Shown here: piece after piece, positions 35,942 through 44,469 of the stretch | Layout: the number at the start of each line of letters is the position of its first letter | Position numbering within the stretch: position 1 is the first letter of the stretch | Made by a program: the position numbers and the translations under genes | Assembly: GCF_007858185.1 (NCBI RefSeq) | Contig: NZ_VFES01000018.1 | Span: 51,465 to 115,464 of the forward strand | DNA from: Pseudomonas grimontii | GTDB taxonomy: Bacteria; Pseudomonadota; Gammaproteobacteria; Pseudomonadales; Pseudomonadaceae | Length of the DNA: 64,000 bases | Reading direction: 5' to 3' | Notes under the pieces: generated by a model | Told to the model about the DNA's origin: nothing | What the model saw: only the letters and a program-made list of their open reading frames with translations | The model's database searches: none

Positions 35942-36742
35942 TTGGTACAGGATGACGAAAAGCCCAGCACCGGCCCCGTACTGCTGGAATCAGTGGAAAT
36001 GGTGTTCCGCCTGCTTGATGAGCTGACGGCCGCGCGCCGTCCGCTGGGGGTGACCGAACTCGCTCATCAACTGCAGACCGCCAAGCCGAGGACCTACCGG
36101 CACCTGGCGTCGATGCGCCAGCTCGGTATTCTCGAGCAAGACCCTGTCAGCGAAAAATACCTGCTCGGTGCTCGCCTGGTGGCCTATGGCGAGGCCGCTG
36201 GCGAGCAGTTCGATTTGCGCGCCATCGCTGACCCTTACCTCACCCGTATCCGCGATGCCACCGGGCAGACCGCGTTGTTGGCGGTCGCGACCCATGACAC
36301 GGCGTTGGTAGTGTCGTGCGTCGAATCCAAGGCCAATGTGTGCATTTCGGTGAAGCCGGGTAACCGCGTGCTGCCGTACTGTTCTGCCCAGGGGCGAACG
36401 GTGCTGGCGTTTGCGGACGCGGCCAGCCAGCAGCGGGTGCTGCGGCGCAAGATGCCGCGCCTGACTGAGCGTACGTTGCATGATCCCGATGAATTGGTGC
36501 AGCGCCTGGCGTTGATCCGTCAGCGCCTGTACGACGACGCCGACGGTGAAGTGACCCTGGGTATCAATGCGCTGTGCTGCCCGATCTTCCGCGAGAACGA
36601 CCTGATTGTCGGGACCATCGGCATTGTTGGCCCAAGCGCGGCGATCCCATCGCCGCCACCGGCCGCCATGCTGCGCGAGTTGCAGTCGGCCGCCGCAGAA
36701 ATCAGCGAACGACTGCACGCGGGTACCTACCGCCGCCTGTAG
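35942..36742 (+). CDS. IclR-family transcriptional regulator
   Basis: A 266-residue regulator. The N-terminal winged HTH is at about residues 14-75 (LGVTELAHQLQTAKPRTYRH) and the effector domain at about 85-255 (YCSAQGRTVLAFAD, LCCPIFRENDLIVG). The start is TTG at 35942 with GAGGTG nine bases upstream; the next in-frame Met would cut into the HTH. Likely controls the divergent operons at 31.2-31.4 kb and the amidase, which share GAAA-N5-TTTC-like boxes. Confidence 0.9.
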   Translation: MVQDDEKPSTGPVLLESVEMVFRLLDELTAARRPLGVTELAHQLQTAKPRTYRHLASMRQLGILEQDPVSEKYLLGARLVAYGEAAGEQFDLRAIADPYLTRIRDATGQTALLAVATHDTALVVSCVESKANVCISVKPGNRVLPYCSAQGRTVLAFADAASQQRVLRRKMPRLTERTLHDPDELVQRLALIRQRLYDDADGEVTLGINALCCPIFRENDLIVGTIGIVGPSAAIPSPPPAAMLRELQSAAAEISERLHAGTYRRL

Positions 36743-36752
36743 TTCTGGCTCT

Positions 36753-36783
36753 CCGGCCACGTCCCGCAGCGGGGCGTGGCCGG
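36753..36783. terminator. Bidirectional hairpin between iclR and the porin gene
   Basis: CCGGCCACG-CCC stem pairing with GGG-CGTGGCCGG around GCAG, with one mismatch and no T-run. It sits between convergent genes and is probably a shared terminator. Confidence 0.55.
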
Positions 36784-36795
36784 GTAATGCCTGAC

Positions 36796-38019
36796 TCAGA
36801 AGACGTTGATCGGATACTCGGTGATCAGCCTCACCTCGTTGAAGTTCAAGCCTCGGTCCGGGCTGCGAAAGCTGGCCTGACGAACCCGGAATGACAGGTT
36901 CTTGGCCGACCCGGATTGCACCACGTACTTGGCTTCGATATCACGCTCCCACGCGTGACCGTCGTCGGTTTTGGCGGTGTGGAAGTCGGTACCCTTCAGA
37001 TAGCGCGTCATAAAGCTCAACCCCGGCACACCCAGAGCGGCAAAATCGAAGTCGTAGCGCGCCTGCCAGGAACGCTCGTTTTCGTAGTTAAAGTCCGAGT
37101 ACTGCACGGAGTTGGCCAGGAAAACGGTGCTGTTGCCGTCCACGCCGTAGCTGTAGTTGCCATGGCCAGTGACGCGCTGGTGGGCAATCAAGAACGTGTG
37201 CGGGCCGGCTGCCAGCGAGGCCGAGAGGCTCCAGATGCGGTTGTCCAACACACCGCCGCGCTGCTGACCCTGGCTCTTGGTGTCATAGCCGTTGAAGTCG
37301 AATTTGGTGCTGTAGCCTTCGCCCAAGGGCAGGCTGGCGGTGGCGCCCACGTAGTGCTTGCGCCAATAGTCTTCGACATCCGAATGGTAGGCCCGGGCAT
37401 TGAGGTTGCGGTTGATCTGGTAGCTGCCGCCAAACAGGTCGAGGGAACTGAGGTGGCTGCTGTCGTGCTCGCTCTGGTCGCGACTGCGCATGGCGGTGAA
37501 GTGGCCGGCGTGCAGCGTCAGGTCGGTGATTTCCTTGCTGGTGACAAGCCAGCCCTGAGTGGTCTCCGGCAGCAGTCGGTTGTCGCTGGTGGCTAGCACC
37601 GGCAGGCTCATCAGTTGCTCGCCATATTTCAATACGGTATTGGATATCTTGGCTTTTACCGCCACGCCGCCCTTTGAGTATTGAGATTTGGCGCCGTCAC
37701 TGTCCTCTTCGAGCAGCAGCGTCCCGCCGCCCTTACGGCCGTTACCGGTATCCAGCTTGATGCCGAGCAGGCCAATGGCGTCCACACCGAACCCGATGGT
37801 ACCCGTGGTGAAGCCTGATTCGAAAATCCCGATAAAGCCTTGTGCCCATTCCTCAGAATAATTCTGGGAAGTACGGTCATCGAGAAAGTTGCGGTTCATA
37901 TAGAAATTGCGGGCTTTTATGGAGAAGTGTGAGTCCTCGATAAAGCCACTGTTATCGGCCAGCGCGCTCAGGGGCAGGGCGCAGGTCAGCGCAACATGAA
38001 ACACATATTTGTTGTTCAT
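36796..38019 (-). CDS. OprD-family outer membrane porin
   Basis: A 407-residue beta-barrel porin. The signal peptide is MNNKYVFHVALTCALPLSALA with cleavage before DNSGFIED, followed by the family start DSHFSIKARNFYMNR and the EWAQGF(I)GIFESGFT strand. It ends in Phe, as outer membrane proteins do. OprD relatives admit amino acids, organic acids or aromatic acids. ATG 38019 is chosen to give a normal signal peptide. Probably imports the substrate of the surrounding pathway; it is co-directional with the amidase upstream. Confidence 0.92.
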   Translation of the reverse strand: MNNKYVFHVALTCALPLSALADNSGFIEDSHFSIKARNFYMNRNFLDDRTSQNYSEEWAQGFIGIFESGFTTGTIGFGVDAIGLLGIKLDTGNGRKGGGTLLLEEDSDGAKSQYSKGGVAVKAKISNTVLKYGEQLMSLPVLATSDNRLLPETTQGWLVTSKEITDLTLHAGHFTAMRSRDQSEHDSSHLSSLDLFGGSYQINRNLNARAYHSDVEDYWRKHYVGATASLPLGEGYSTKFDFNGYDTKSQGQQRGGVLDNRIWSLSASLAAGPHTFLIAHQRVTGHGNYSYGVDGNSTVFLANSVQYSDFNYENERSWQARYDFDFAALGVPGLSFMTRYLKGTDFHTAKTDDGHAWERDIEAKYVVQSGSAKNLSFRVRQASFRSPDRGLNFNEVRLITEYPINVF

Positions 38020-38107
38020 TTTTATACCCCAGGTGCAGGCGCACACGCGTCGGCCAAAGAAGGCGGCCGCACGGTGCTCTTTCAGTTAGATAGTGGCGTT
38101 GCTGTTT

Positions 38108-39739
38108 TTATTGGAGCGCCGGGCGTCTCGTGTTGACCCAGTCGTTGTGTTGCTCATAGGCGTACGCCAGTTTGAGCAGGCCCAAGTCGTCACGGGGGCG
38201 CCCGATCAATTGCATGCCCATGGGCAGTCCTTGAGCGCTGAAACCCACCGGAACGCTGATGATCGGGCTGCCCGATAACGTCCATGGAAAGCAGGTTTCC
38301 ATCCACCGATGGTAGGTATCCATCGAGCGCCCGTTGATTTGTGTGGGCCAGTGTTCGTTGACGTCAAACGGGAACACCTGGGCGGTGGGGGCCGCCAGAT
38401 AATCATAGTGTTCAAACAGCGTGACGAGGGACTTGTACCAGGCACTCCGCGTTTTGCTGGCGTTGAAGAAATCCGCGGCGGAGAGCTTCAGCGAGCCTTC
38501 GATTTCCCAGATAGCCTCGGGCTTGAGCAGCGCGCGTTTGGCCGGATCCTCGTAGTATTTCAGCAGGCCATTGCCAATGCCGAAGTGGCGGTGTACCAGC
38601 CAGGTGTCCCACAGGCGTTCGGGCGCAAACGGCGACTTGAGCGGTTCGATGAGCATGCCTTGGTCGGCCAGGTTGCCCAGGGCTTTTTCACAGAGCGCCA
38701 GGATGCCGGGCTCCATGGCCAGGTAACCGTCCCAATCCTCCAGCCAGCCAATTTTCTTGCCCGTTTGTCGAGACTGAAGGACGTGTTCAACGTTTTGCGG
38801 GGTCAGTGCGGCCAACTCGGCAGAGGTTTCCAGCGACAGCGCATCGGACAGGTCCAGGCCCGACTGGGTGGCCAGCAGCAACGCCAAGTCCGGTACTGTG
38901 CGCGCCATCGGACCGCTGTAGCCAAGCTGAGAGATAAACACTTCATCTGCCGGGCTGCGGGGTACCCGGCCCTGGCTCGGGCGCATGCCGTACACGTTGC
39001 AGAATGCCGCCGGGTTGCGCAGGGAACCGCCGAAGTCACTGCCATCGGCCACCGGCAGCATACGCAACGCCAGCGCCGTGGCGGCGCCACCGCTGCTGCC
39101 GCCGCTGGTTTTCTGCGGGTTGTAGGGGTTGCGGGTAGGTCCGTACACAGGGTTGTACGTTTGGGAGCCGAGGCCGAATTCGGGGGTATTGGTTTTGCCG
39201 ATCATCAACGCACCGGCAGCCCGCGCTCGGGCGACGTGAATCGAATCTACCTTGGGTTGATTTTTTTGCAGCAACGGCGAGCCAAAGGTGGTGACGATAT
39301 CCTTGGTCAACGCCAGGTCCTTGGGTGCTTGCGGGATACCATGCAGCCAACCCAGGGATTCGCCCGCCTTGAGTTTGACGTCGTAGGTCGATGCCTCTTT
39401 AAGCAGGGTGTTGGAGTCGCGCAGGGCGACGAGGGCGTTATAGGTTGGATTGAGCTGCTCGATGCGCGCCAAATAGGCCGCCATCACCTCACGGCAAGAC
39501 ACCTGCCGCCTATGAATGGCCAGGCTCAATTGGGTCGCACTCCAGTCGACAATCTCTCCCGTCGCTTTCGCGGGTGTTTGGGGGCTGCCCACGGCGGGTT
39601 GAACGGCCGCAGACCAGGCAACGCCGGGCAGCGAACCGGCGATAACCCCGCCGACAAGTCCTTTTAAAACCTGGCGGCGGCCTGCATCGGTACCGCCCGT
39701 GCCTTGCGGGGTGTTTGAGTCGTTTTCGGTAATGGACAT
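38108..39739 (-). CDS. Tat-exported amidase (amidase signature family)
   Basis: A 543-residue amidase. The N-terminus carries a twin-arginine signal (GRRQVLKGLVGGVIAGSLPG), so it should act in the periplasm. The Ser-cisSer-Lys triad region is visible: Lys in GIPQAPKDL, and the KTSGGSSGGAATALALRM signature with GSDFGGSLRNPA. It would cleave an amide outside the inner membrane, releasing ammonia or an amine and an acid. Located directly upstream of the porin gene, and preceded by operator-like boxes, it is probably part of the same IclR regulon. Confidence 0.92.
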   Translation of the reverse strand: MSITENDSNTPQGTGGTDAGRRQVLKGLVGGVIAGSLPGVAWSAAVQPAVGSPQTPAKATGEIVDWSATQLSLAIHRRQVSCREVMAAYLARIEQLNPTYNALVALRDSNTLLKEASTYDVKLKAGESLGWLHGIPQAPKDLALTKDIVTTFGSPLLQKNQPKVDSIHVARARAAGALMIGKTNTPEFGLGSQTYNPVYGPTRNPYNPQKTSGGSSGGAATALALRMLPVADGSDFGGSLRNPAAFCNVYGMRPSQGRVPRSPADEVFISQLGYSGPMARTVPDLALLLATQSGLDLSDALSLETSAELAALTPQNVEHVLQSRQTGKKIGWLEDWDGYLAMEPGILALCEKALGNLADQGMLIEPLKSPFAPERLWDTWLVHRHFGIGNGLLKYYEDPAKRALLKPEAIWEIEGSLKLSAADFFNASKTRSAWYKSLVTLFEHYDYLAAPTAQVFPFDVNEHWPTQINGRSMDTYHRWMETCFPWTLSGSPIISVPVGFSAQGLPMGMQLIGRPRDDLGLLKLAYAYEQHNDWVNTRRPALQ

Positions 39740-40152
39740 CAGTATTCCTGTCAGTGGCAGTTTAAAGGCTTATGGAGTTTTTCTTGTTGTGGTTGCCGGG
39801 TTTCACCAGCAAAAGGCCTAAACGTGTAACGCAAGAAAAAGCTGTCATCTCATTGGTTGGGCAGTGTCCTCGGGTCGGTTCAGATGAGGTGCATGGTGGC
39901 TCTCTGTGCTTGGAGGCCGGCGACGTGACGCAAATGGATAGGTGTTGGCAGTGAGCGAAAGTGCATGACTATCTGTTTCTCTGTGGGAAACATCATTTCT
40001 TTGTGTGTTTCGATGTTAGTAAGGCTTCGCTCAGCGTGTCAAGCACCGAATACAGGTTTCTAAGTCAGGCTTTTCAAGGGCGCGCGCCGGCCCACGGGCT
40101 TGGCCCGTGAGCGGTTTGGGGCAGGGCCTGCGAGGCAGGCCGCGGGGGTTAA
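39740..40152. other. Intergenic region with operator-like boxes and GC hairpins
   Basis: No gene is recognised in these 413 bases. On the amidase side are TGTTTCTCTGTGGGAAACA (39974-39992) and GAAACATCATTTC (39987-39999), which overlap and look like IclR-type operators. On the ABC-transporter side are two perfect 7-base-pair hairpins (40093-40109 and 40125-40141) that probably terminate the transporter operon. Confidence 0.5.
39987..39999. promoter_or_regulatory. IclR-type operator box upstream of the amidase
   Basis: GAAACATCATTTC, a 13-base palindrome of the same GAAA-N5-TTTC form as the box at 31362-31374, 248 bases upstream of the amidase start. Confidence 0.45.
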
Positions 40153-40956
40153 CTAGCGGCGGCTCACCGAGCGCGACACCAGTAGCAACAGCGTGGCAAA
40201 CAACACCATGATGGTGGCTGCCGACAGCAGCACCGGGCTCAGTGCTTCGCGGGCGGTGGTGAACATTTCGCGGGGCAGGGTGCGTTGATCGGGGCCGGCT
40301 AGAAACAGCGTCACCACCACTTCATCCAGTGAGGTGGCGAACGCAAACAAACCACCCGACACCAGTCCTGGCGAGACCAATGGCAGGGTGACTTTGCGTA
40401 ACGTCATCCAGGGCGTCGCGCCCATGCTTGCGGCAGCCCATAACAAGCGTTGATTTAGACCCCCCAGCGCCGAGCCGACGTTCACCACCACAAAGGGCAC
40501 TGCCAGCGTGGTGTGCGCCAGGATCAGGCCAAGGTAGGTACGGGTGAGGCCGGCGTTGGAAAATACGAAGTACATACCCACGCCGACGATGACCGCCGGC
40601 ACGATCATGGGTGCGATCAGCAGCACCTCAATCACGCGCTTGCCCGGCATCGCCGGATGGCGCAGCCCCAGCGCTGCCAGTCCGCCTAGCACCACCGCCA
40701 GCACCGTACTGGCGAGGGCAATGGCAAAACTGTTGAACAGTGCGCCCAACCATTGCCTGGAAGAGAAGAAGTCCTCGTACCAATGCAGGGTGAAATGCCC
40801 CAGCGGCAATGACATGTAGCGGTTGTCGCTGAACGACAGGGGCAGCACGATCAGGATCGGCAGTAGCAGAAATGCCAGGACCAGCCAGCCGCCTAAGGAC
40901 AGCCCCAGGTTGCCGAGCCAGGCAACCGGCCCGCTGTTTGGGTTACGAACCATCAC
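40153..40956 (-). CDS. ABC transporter permease, PotC type
   Basis: A 267-residue inner-membrane permease with six helices and the EAA loop seen as AAASMGATPWMTLRKVTLPL. It belongs to the spermidine/putrescine and iron(III) class of importers. Its start overlaps the end of the other permease gene by four bases. Part of the aminotransferase-ATPase-binding protein-permease operon. Confidence 0.92.
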   Translation of the reverse strand: MMVRNPNSGPVAWLGNLGLSLGGWLVLAFLLLPILIVLPLSFSDNRYMSLPLGHFTLHWYEDFFSSRQWLGALFNSFAIALASTVLAVVLGGLAALGLRHPAMPGKRVIEVLLIAPMIVPAVIVGVGMYFVFSNAGLTRTYLGLILAHTTLAVPFVVVNVGSALGGLNQRLLWAAASMGATPWMTLRKVTLPLVSPGLVSGGLFAFATSLDEVVVTLFLAGPDQRTLPREMFTTAREALSPVLLSAATIMVLFATLLLLVSRSVSRR

Positions 40957-42164
40957 TTCGCTCCTGTGGTGCGGCGCGCCAGATGCGCTTGGATAAGATA
41001 GAGCAGGGTGGTCGCCACCAGCAGCACCAGCCCCAGCGCCGAAGCAAGGCCCCAGTTCAACGTGCCGGTGGTGAACTGTGCGATGTAGAAACTGATCATC
41101 TGGTCAGCAGGCCCGCCCAGGAGTGCCGGGGTGATGTAAAAGCCCAGCGTCACAATGAACACCATCAGCGCGCCTGCCGCCACGCCCGGCAACACTTGCG
41201 GCATGTACACCTGAAAGAACACCCGCAGCGGCCGAGCGCCCATGGAGTAGGCCGCTTGCACCAGCAAGCGATTGCAACTGGACATGGCCGCGAGCAAGGG
41301 GAACACCATAAACGGTAGCATCACATGGACCAGCGCCAGGATAACGCCGAAGCGGTTGTACAACAGGTGCAGGGGGCTGTTGATCAAGCCCAGTTTCAAC
41401 AATGCAGCGTTGACGATGCCATTATCTTGCAGCAGTACCATCCATGCGGTGGTACGCACCAGGATCGAGGTCCAGAACGGCAGCAGGATCAGCAGTAGCA
41501 AGGCATTGCGCATCCGGGGTGTGCGGCGGTCGAGATACGCGCACAGCGGGAACGCCAGTAGCACACAGACCAGGGTGGTGATGGCGGCGATGCCGAATGT
41601 CCGCCCTAGGATAGAGCGGTATAGCCCGGCTTCATCCTTGCTGACCAGACCTTGCTGGTAGTCGTGCTTCATGTCCACGGCGGACAACAGGTGATAGGTC
41701 CCGACGGGGCCAGAGGCACGTTTGAAGGTTTGCCAGGTGGCGTTATCCAGCCAACGTGGGTCCAGCTGTCGCATCTCTTCGGTGCTGCCCTTGAGTTTGC
41801 CTGCCTCACGCTTGGCGGCCATGAGCAGGGCGCGTAGTGCTGGCGCCTCGTAAGCCAGGCGTCGTGCGGCGGACGCCAGGTCACGCGGTGCGACGGTTTT
41901 CAGGTCTGCGATCAGCGGCTTGAACAGACGCTCGTCGGGGGCCGAGTGGCCGTCCCATTGCGCCACCGCGATGGCGGTGGCCGGCATTGCCTGGGGCAGT
42001 TCGTTGTCGGCGACCGCGCGCCAGAGCAAGGTGCCGATCGGGCCTACGAACGTCAGCAGCAAAAACACCACCAAAGGCACCAGCAGACCATAGGCGCGCC
42101 AGAGCGCGCCTCGATCCTTGCGGGCAACCACGGGCACTGAGTCATTCAAAACAATTGTGCTCAT
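40953..42164 (-). CDS. ABC transporter permease, PotB type with long periplasmic insertion
   Basis: A 403-residue permease, longer than the usual 275-300 for PotB. Helix 1 (about residues 26-48) is followed by about 140 hydrophilic residues before the remaining five helices, which carry the EAA loop VQAAYSMGARPLRVFFQVYM. The extra segment should lie in the periplasm and may touch the binding protein. The rest fits polyamine-type importers. Confidence 0.9.
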   Translation of the reverse strand: MSTIVLNDSVPVVARKDRGALWRAYGLLVPLVVFLLLTFVGPIGTLLWRAVADNELPQAMPATAIAVAQWDGHSAPDERLFKPLIADLKTVAPRDLASAARRLAYEAPALRALLMAAKREAGKLKGSTEEMRQLDPRWLDNATWQTFKRASGPVGTYHLLSAVDMKHDYQQGLVSKDEAGLYRSILGRTFGIAAITTLVCVLLAFPLCAYLDRRTPRMRNALLLLILLPFWTSILVRTTAWMVLLQDNGIVNAALLKLGLINSPLHLLYNRFGVILALVHVMLPFMVFPLLAAMSSCNRLLVQAAYSMGARPLRVFFQVYMPQVLPGVAAGALMVFIVTLGFYITPALLGGPADQMISFYIAQFTTGTLNWGLASALGLVLLVATTLLYLIQAHLARRTTGAK

Positions 42165-42183
42165 GTCGTGTACTCGATCTGCG

Positions 42184-43233
42184 TCACTGGGCCGACCAGG
42201 CGGTCCATTTGGCGTTTAACTCGTCGATACGATCGACCCAGAACTTGTCATTGAGCACCAGCACGTTGGCGCTGTTCTGCGGTGCACTGGGGGAATCGGC
42301 CAGGGCGGCAGGATCCGTCTCGGCAATGCCCTTGACCGAAGTGATGCCGGTCGGTTGCAGGCTTGGCCATAGCTTCTGATTTTCCGCCTTGCCCATCACG
42401 TTGAGCAGGCCGTAGGCCTTGTCGACGTTGGGCGAGTTAGCCAGGATCACCCAGCTGTCCATGGTTTGCAGTGACTGGTTCCACACCAGGCCGAACGGCT
42501 TGTGGTCCTGGTGGATGGCATTGGTCACCCGGCCGTTGTACGAGGTGGTCATGCTCACTTCGCCTGACGCCAGCAATTGCATCGGTTGGCCGCCGGCTTT
42601 CCAGAACAGCAGTTGGCTTTTAATGGTGTTGAGTTTCTTGAAGGCGCGCTCGACGCCGCCTGGGGTATTGAGGGTCTTGTAGACATCGGCCGGCGCAACG
42701 CCGTCGGCCATCAGCGCGATCTCCAGGTTACCCTTGGGGCCTTGGCGCAGCGCGCGTTTACCGGGAAAGGTCTGGGTGTCGAAGAAGTCGGTCCAGTCTT
42801 TTGGGGCACGGCTGACTTTGCTGGTGTCGTAGCCCAGCACGAAGTTATAGACCGCACTGCCGACGCCGCACTCGCTGACGGCGCTGGGAATATAGTTGTC
42901 CTTGCCGCCGATGCGCTGGAAGTCCATCGAAACAAACAGCCCTTCGCTGCACCCCAGTTGCAGGTCTTCAGCTTCGACCTGTACGACGTCCCAACCGCTG
43001 TCCGCACCTTCCGCGCGGGTGCGCAACAATCCGATACCGCCGTCCCAGCTGTCATCGATCACCTTGTTCCCGCTGGCTTGGCTGTAAGGGGTGAAGAAGA
43101 TCTTGCGCTGAACATCCTGGTAAGCGCCGCCCCAGGAAGCGACTGTCAGGTCGCGGGCTTGGGCGGTGCCGTGCAGCAGGGCAAGCCCGCACAGGATGAA
43201 GGTAAAGCTACGAATGGAGCATGGATTGAACAT
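42184..43233 (-). CDS. ABC transporter periplasmic substrate-binding protein, PotD/PotF type
   Basis: A 349-residue binding protein. A signal peptide ends about residue 26 (LHGTAQA), and the mature part starts RDLTVASWGGAYQDVQRK, a pattern of the polyamine-type SBP family. GGGAGT lies six bases before ATG 43233, which also gives a proper signal peptide. Similar proteins bind putrescine, spermidine, 4-aminobutyrate or related amines; the exact ligand is not predictable. Confidence 0.92.
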   Translation of the reverse strand: MFNPCSIRSFTFILCGLALLHGTAQARDLTVASWGGAYQDVQRKIFFTPYSQASGNKVIDDSWDGGIGLLRTRAEGADSGWDVVQVEAEDLQLGCSEGLFVSMDFQRIGGKDNYIPSAVSECGVGSAVYNFVLGYDTSKVSRAPKDWTDFFDTQTFPGKRALRQGPKGNLEIALMADGVAPADVYKTLNTPGGVERAFKKLNTIKSQLLFWKAGGQPMQLLASGEVSMTTSYNGRVTNAIHQDHKPFGLVWNQSLQTMDSWVILANSPNVDKAYGLLNVMGKAENQKLWPSLQPTGITSVKGIAETDPAALADSPSAPQNSANVLVLNDKFWVDRIDELNAKWTAWSAQ

Positions 43234-43317
43234 GATGTGACTCCCAGCCATTTGGTGTGGTTATTGTCGGCAGCAGTACGGCAACAGATCGATACAGTCA
43301 TTATTCTTTTGGGTGGT

Positions 43318-44469
43318 TCAGCGCAGGATCATTGCCTGCATGCCTGGCAAGGCCAGCGCGAGCATTTCACCCGGTATCGGCGGCGTTCGCCCCAGGCTGC
43401 CCGGGTTGTAGGTCATAGACAGCTCAGTGCCGTTGGCCATGTGCAAGCGCAATTTGCAGTGGGCACCGTGAAAAATGCTGTCGATCACGCAGGCCTGGAC
43501 CGCCACTTCGCCGGGTGCGGCGAGGCGCAGGTTTTCGGGACGAATCGCCAGCGCGGCTGCGCTGCCCGCCGCCAGTTTCGGGTCGGCGCAGGACGCTTCA
43601 TGGACCGAGCCATCTTCGCTGAGGCGGATCTGCGCCTGGCCACCCGAGGTACTCAGCACAACGCCTTCCAGCACATTGGTTTCGCCAAGGAAGTTGGCGA
43701 CGAAGCGGGTTGAAGGGCGGTTATAGATGGCTTGCGGGGAATCGATCTGCGCAATCTTGCCTTCATTGAATACGGCGACACGGTCGGACATGGTCATCGC
43801 TTCGTCCTGGTCATGGGTGACGTAGACGAAGGTGATGCCCAGCTGTTTATGGATGGCCTTCAACTCCAGTTGCATGTGCTCACGCAGTGCCTTGTCCAGT
43901 GCCCCCAGTGGCTCGTCCATCAACAGCATGCGCGGGCGATACACCAACGCACGGGCCAGTGCCACACGTTGCTGCTGGCCACCGGACAGTTGGCCGGGAT
44001 TGCGCTCTTCGAAACCCTCGAGGCGTGCCAGCGCAAGAGCTTCCTTGACGCGCTCCTTTGCCTCGGCCGAGGGCACCTTGCGCAGGTTGAGCGGGAAGGC
44101 GACGTTCTGTGCCACGCTCATGTGCGGGAACAGCGCGTAGCTCTGGAACACCACGCCCATGTCACGCTTGTAGGCGGGCAATTTGCTGATGTCGTTGCCC
44201 TCCATGAGGATGCGCCCCCGGTCCGGCGCGTCGAAACCGGCAAGCATCATCAAGGTCGTGGTCTTGCCTGAGCCGCTGGGGCCGAGCAGGGACAGGAACT
44301 CGCCTTGGCGGATGTTCAGGTCCAGGTTGTCGACCACCCAGCTGCGTTCGTCATAAGTCTTGTGGACACCTTCAAAGCGAACCAGCACCGGGCTCTGCGG
44401 GTGGGGTGAGGAAGTATCGGGTACAGGCATAGGGACCCTGGGTAGCGAGCGAATAGGCTGTGCGGTCAT
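43318..44469 (-). CDS. ABC transporter ATP-binding protein, PotA type
   Basis: A 383-residue ATPase. It has Walker A GPSGSGKTT (about residues 60-68), the signature LSGGQQQRVALARAL, Walker B LLMDEPLGALD and a switch His in YVTHDQDEAM. The C-terminal TOBE domain is at about 290-375. It overlaps the aminotransferase stop by four bases (ATGA), so the transporter and the enzyme are translated together. Confidence 0.95.
   Translation of the reverse strand: MTAQPIRSLPRVPMPVPDTSSPHPQSPVLVRFEGVHKTYDERSWVVDNLDLNIRQGEFLSLLGPSGSGKTTTLMMLAGFDAPDRGRILMEGNDISKLPAYKRDMGVVFQSYALFPHMSVAQNVAFPLNLRKVPSAEAKERVKEALALARLEGFEERNPGQLSGGQQQRVALARALVYRPRMLLMDEPLGALDKALREHMQLELKAIHKQLGITFVYVTHDQDEAMTMSDRVAVFNEGKIAQIDSPQAIYNRPSTRFVANFLGETNVLEGVVLSTSGGQAQIRLSEDGSVHEASCADPKLAAGSAAALAIRPENLRLAAPGEVAVQACVIDSIFHGAHCKLRLHMANGTELSMTYNPGSLGRTPPIPGEMLALALPGMQAMILR

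Noticed and set aside
38309..39667. A 452-codon plus-strand frame
   Set aside because: Antisense to the amidase gene, which has its catalytic motifs. The translation is low-complexity Gln/Arg/Gly-rich with no family match.
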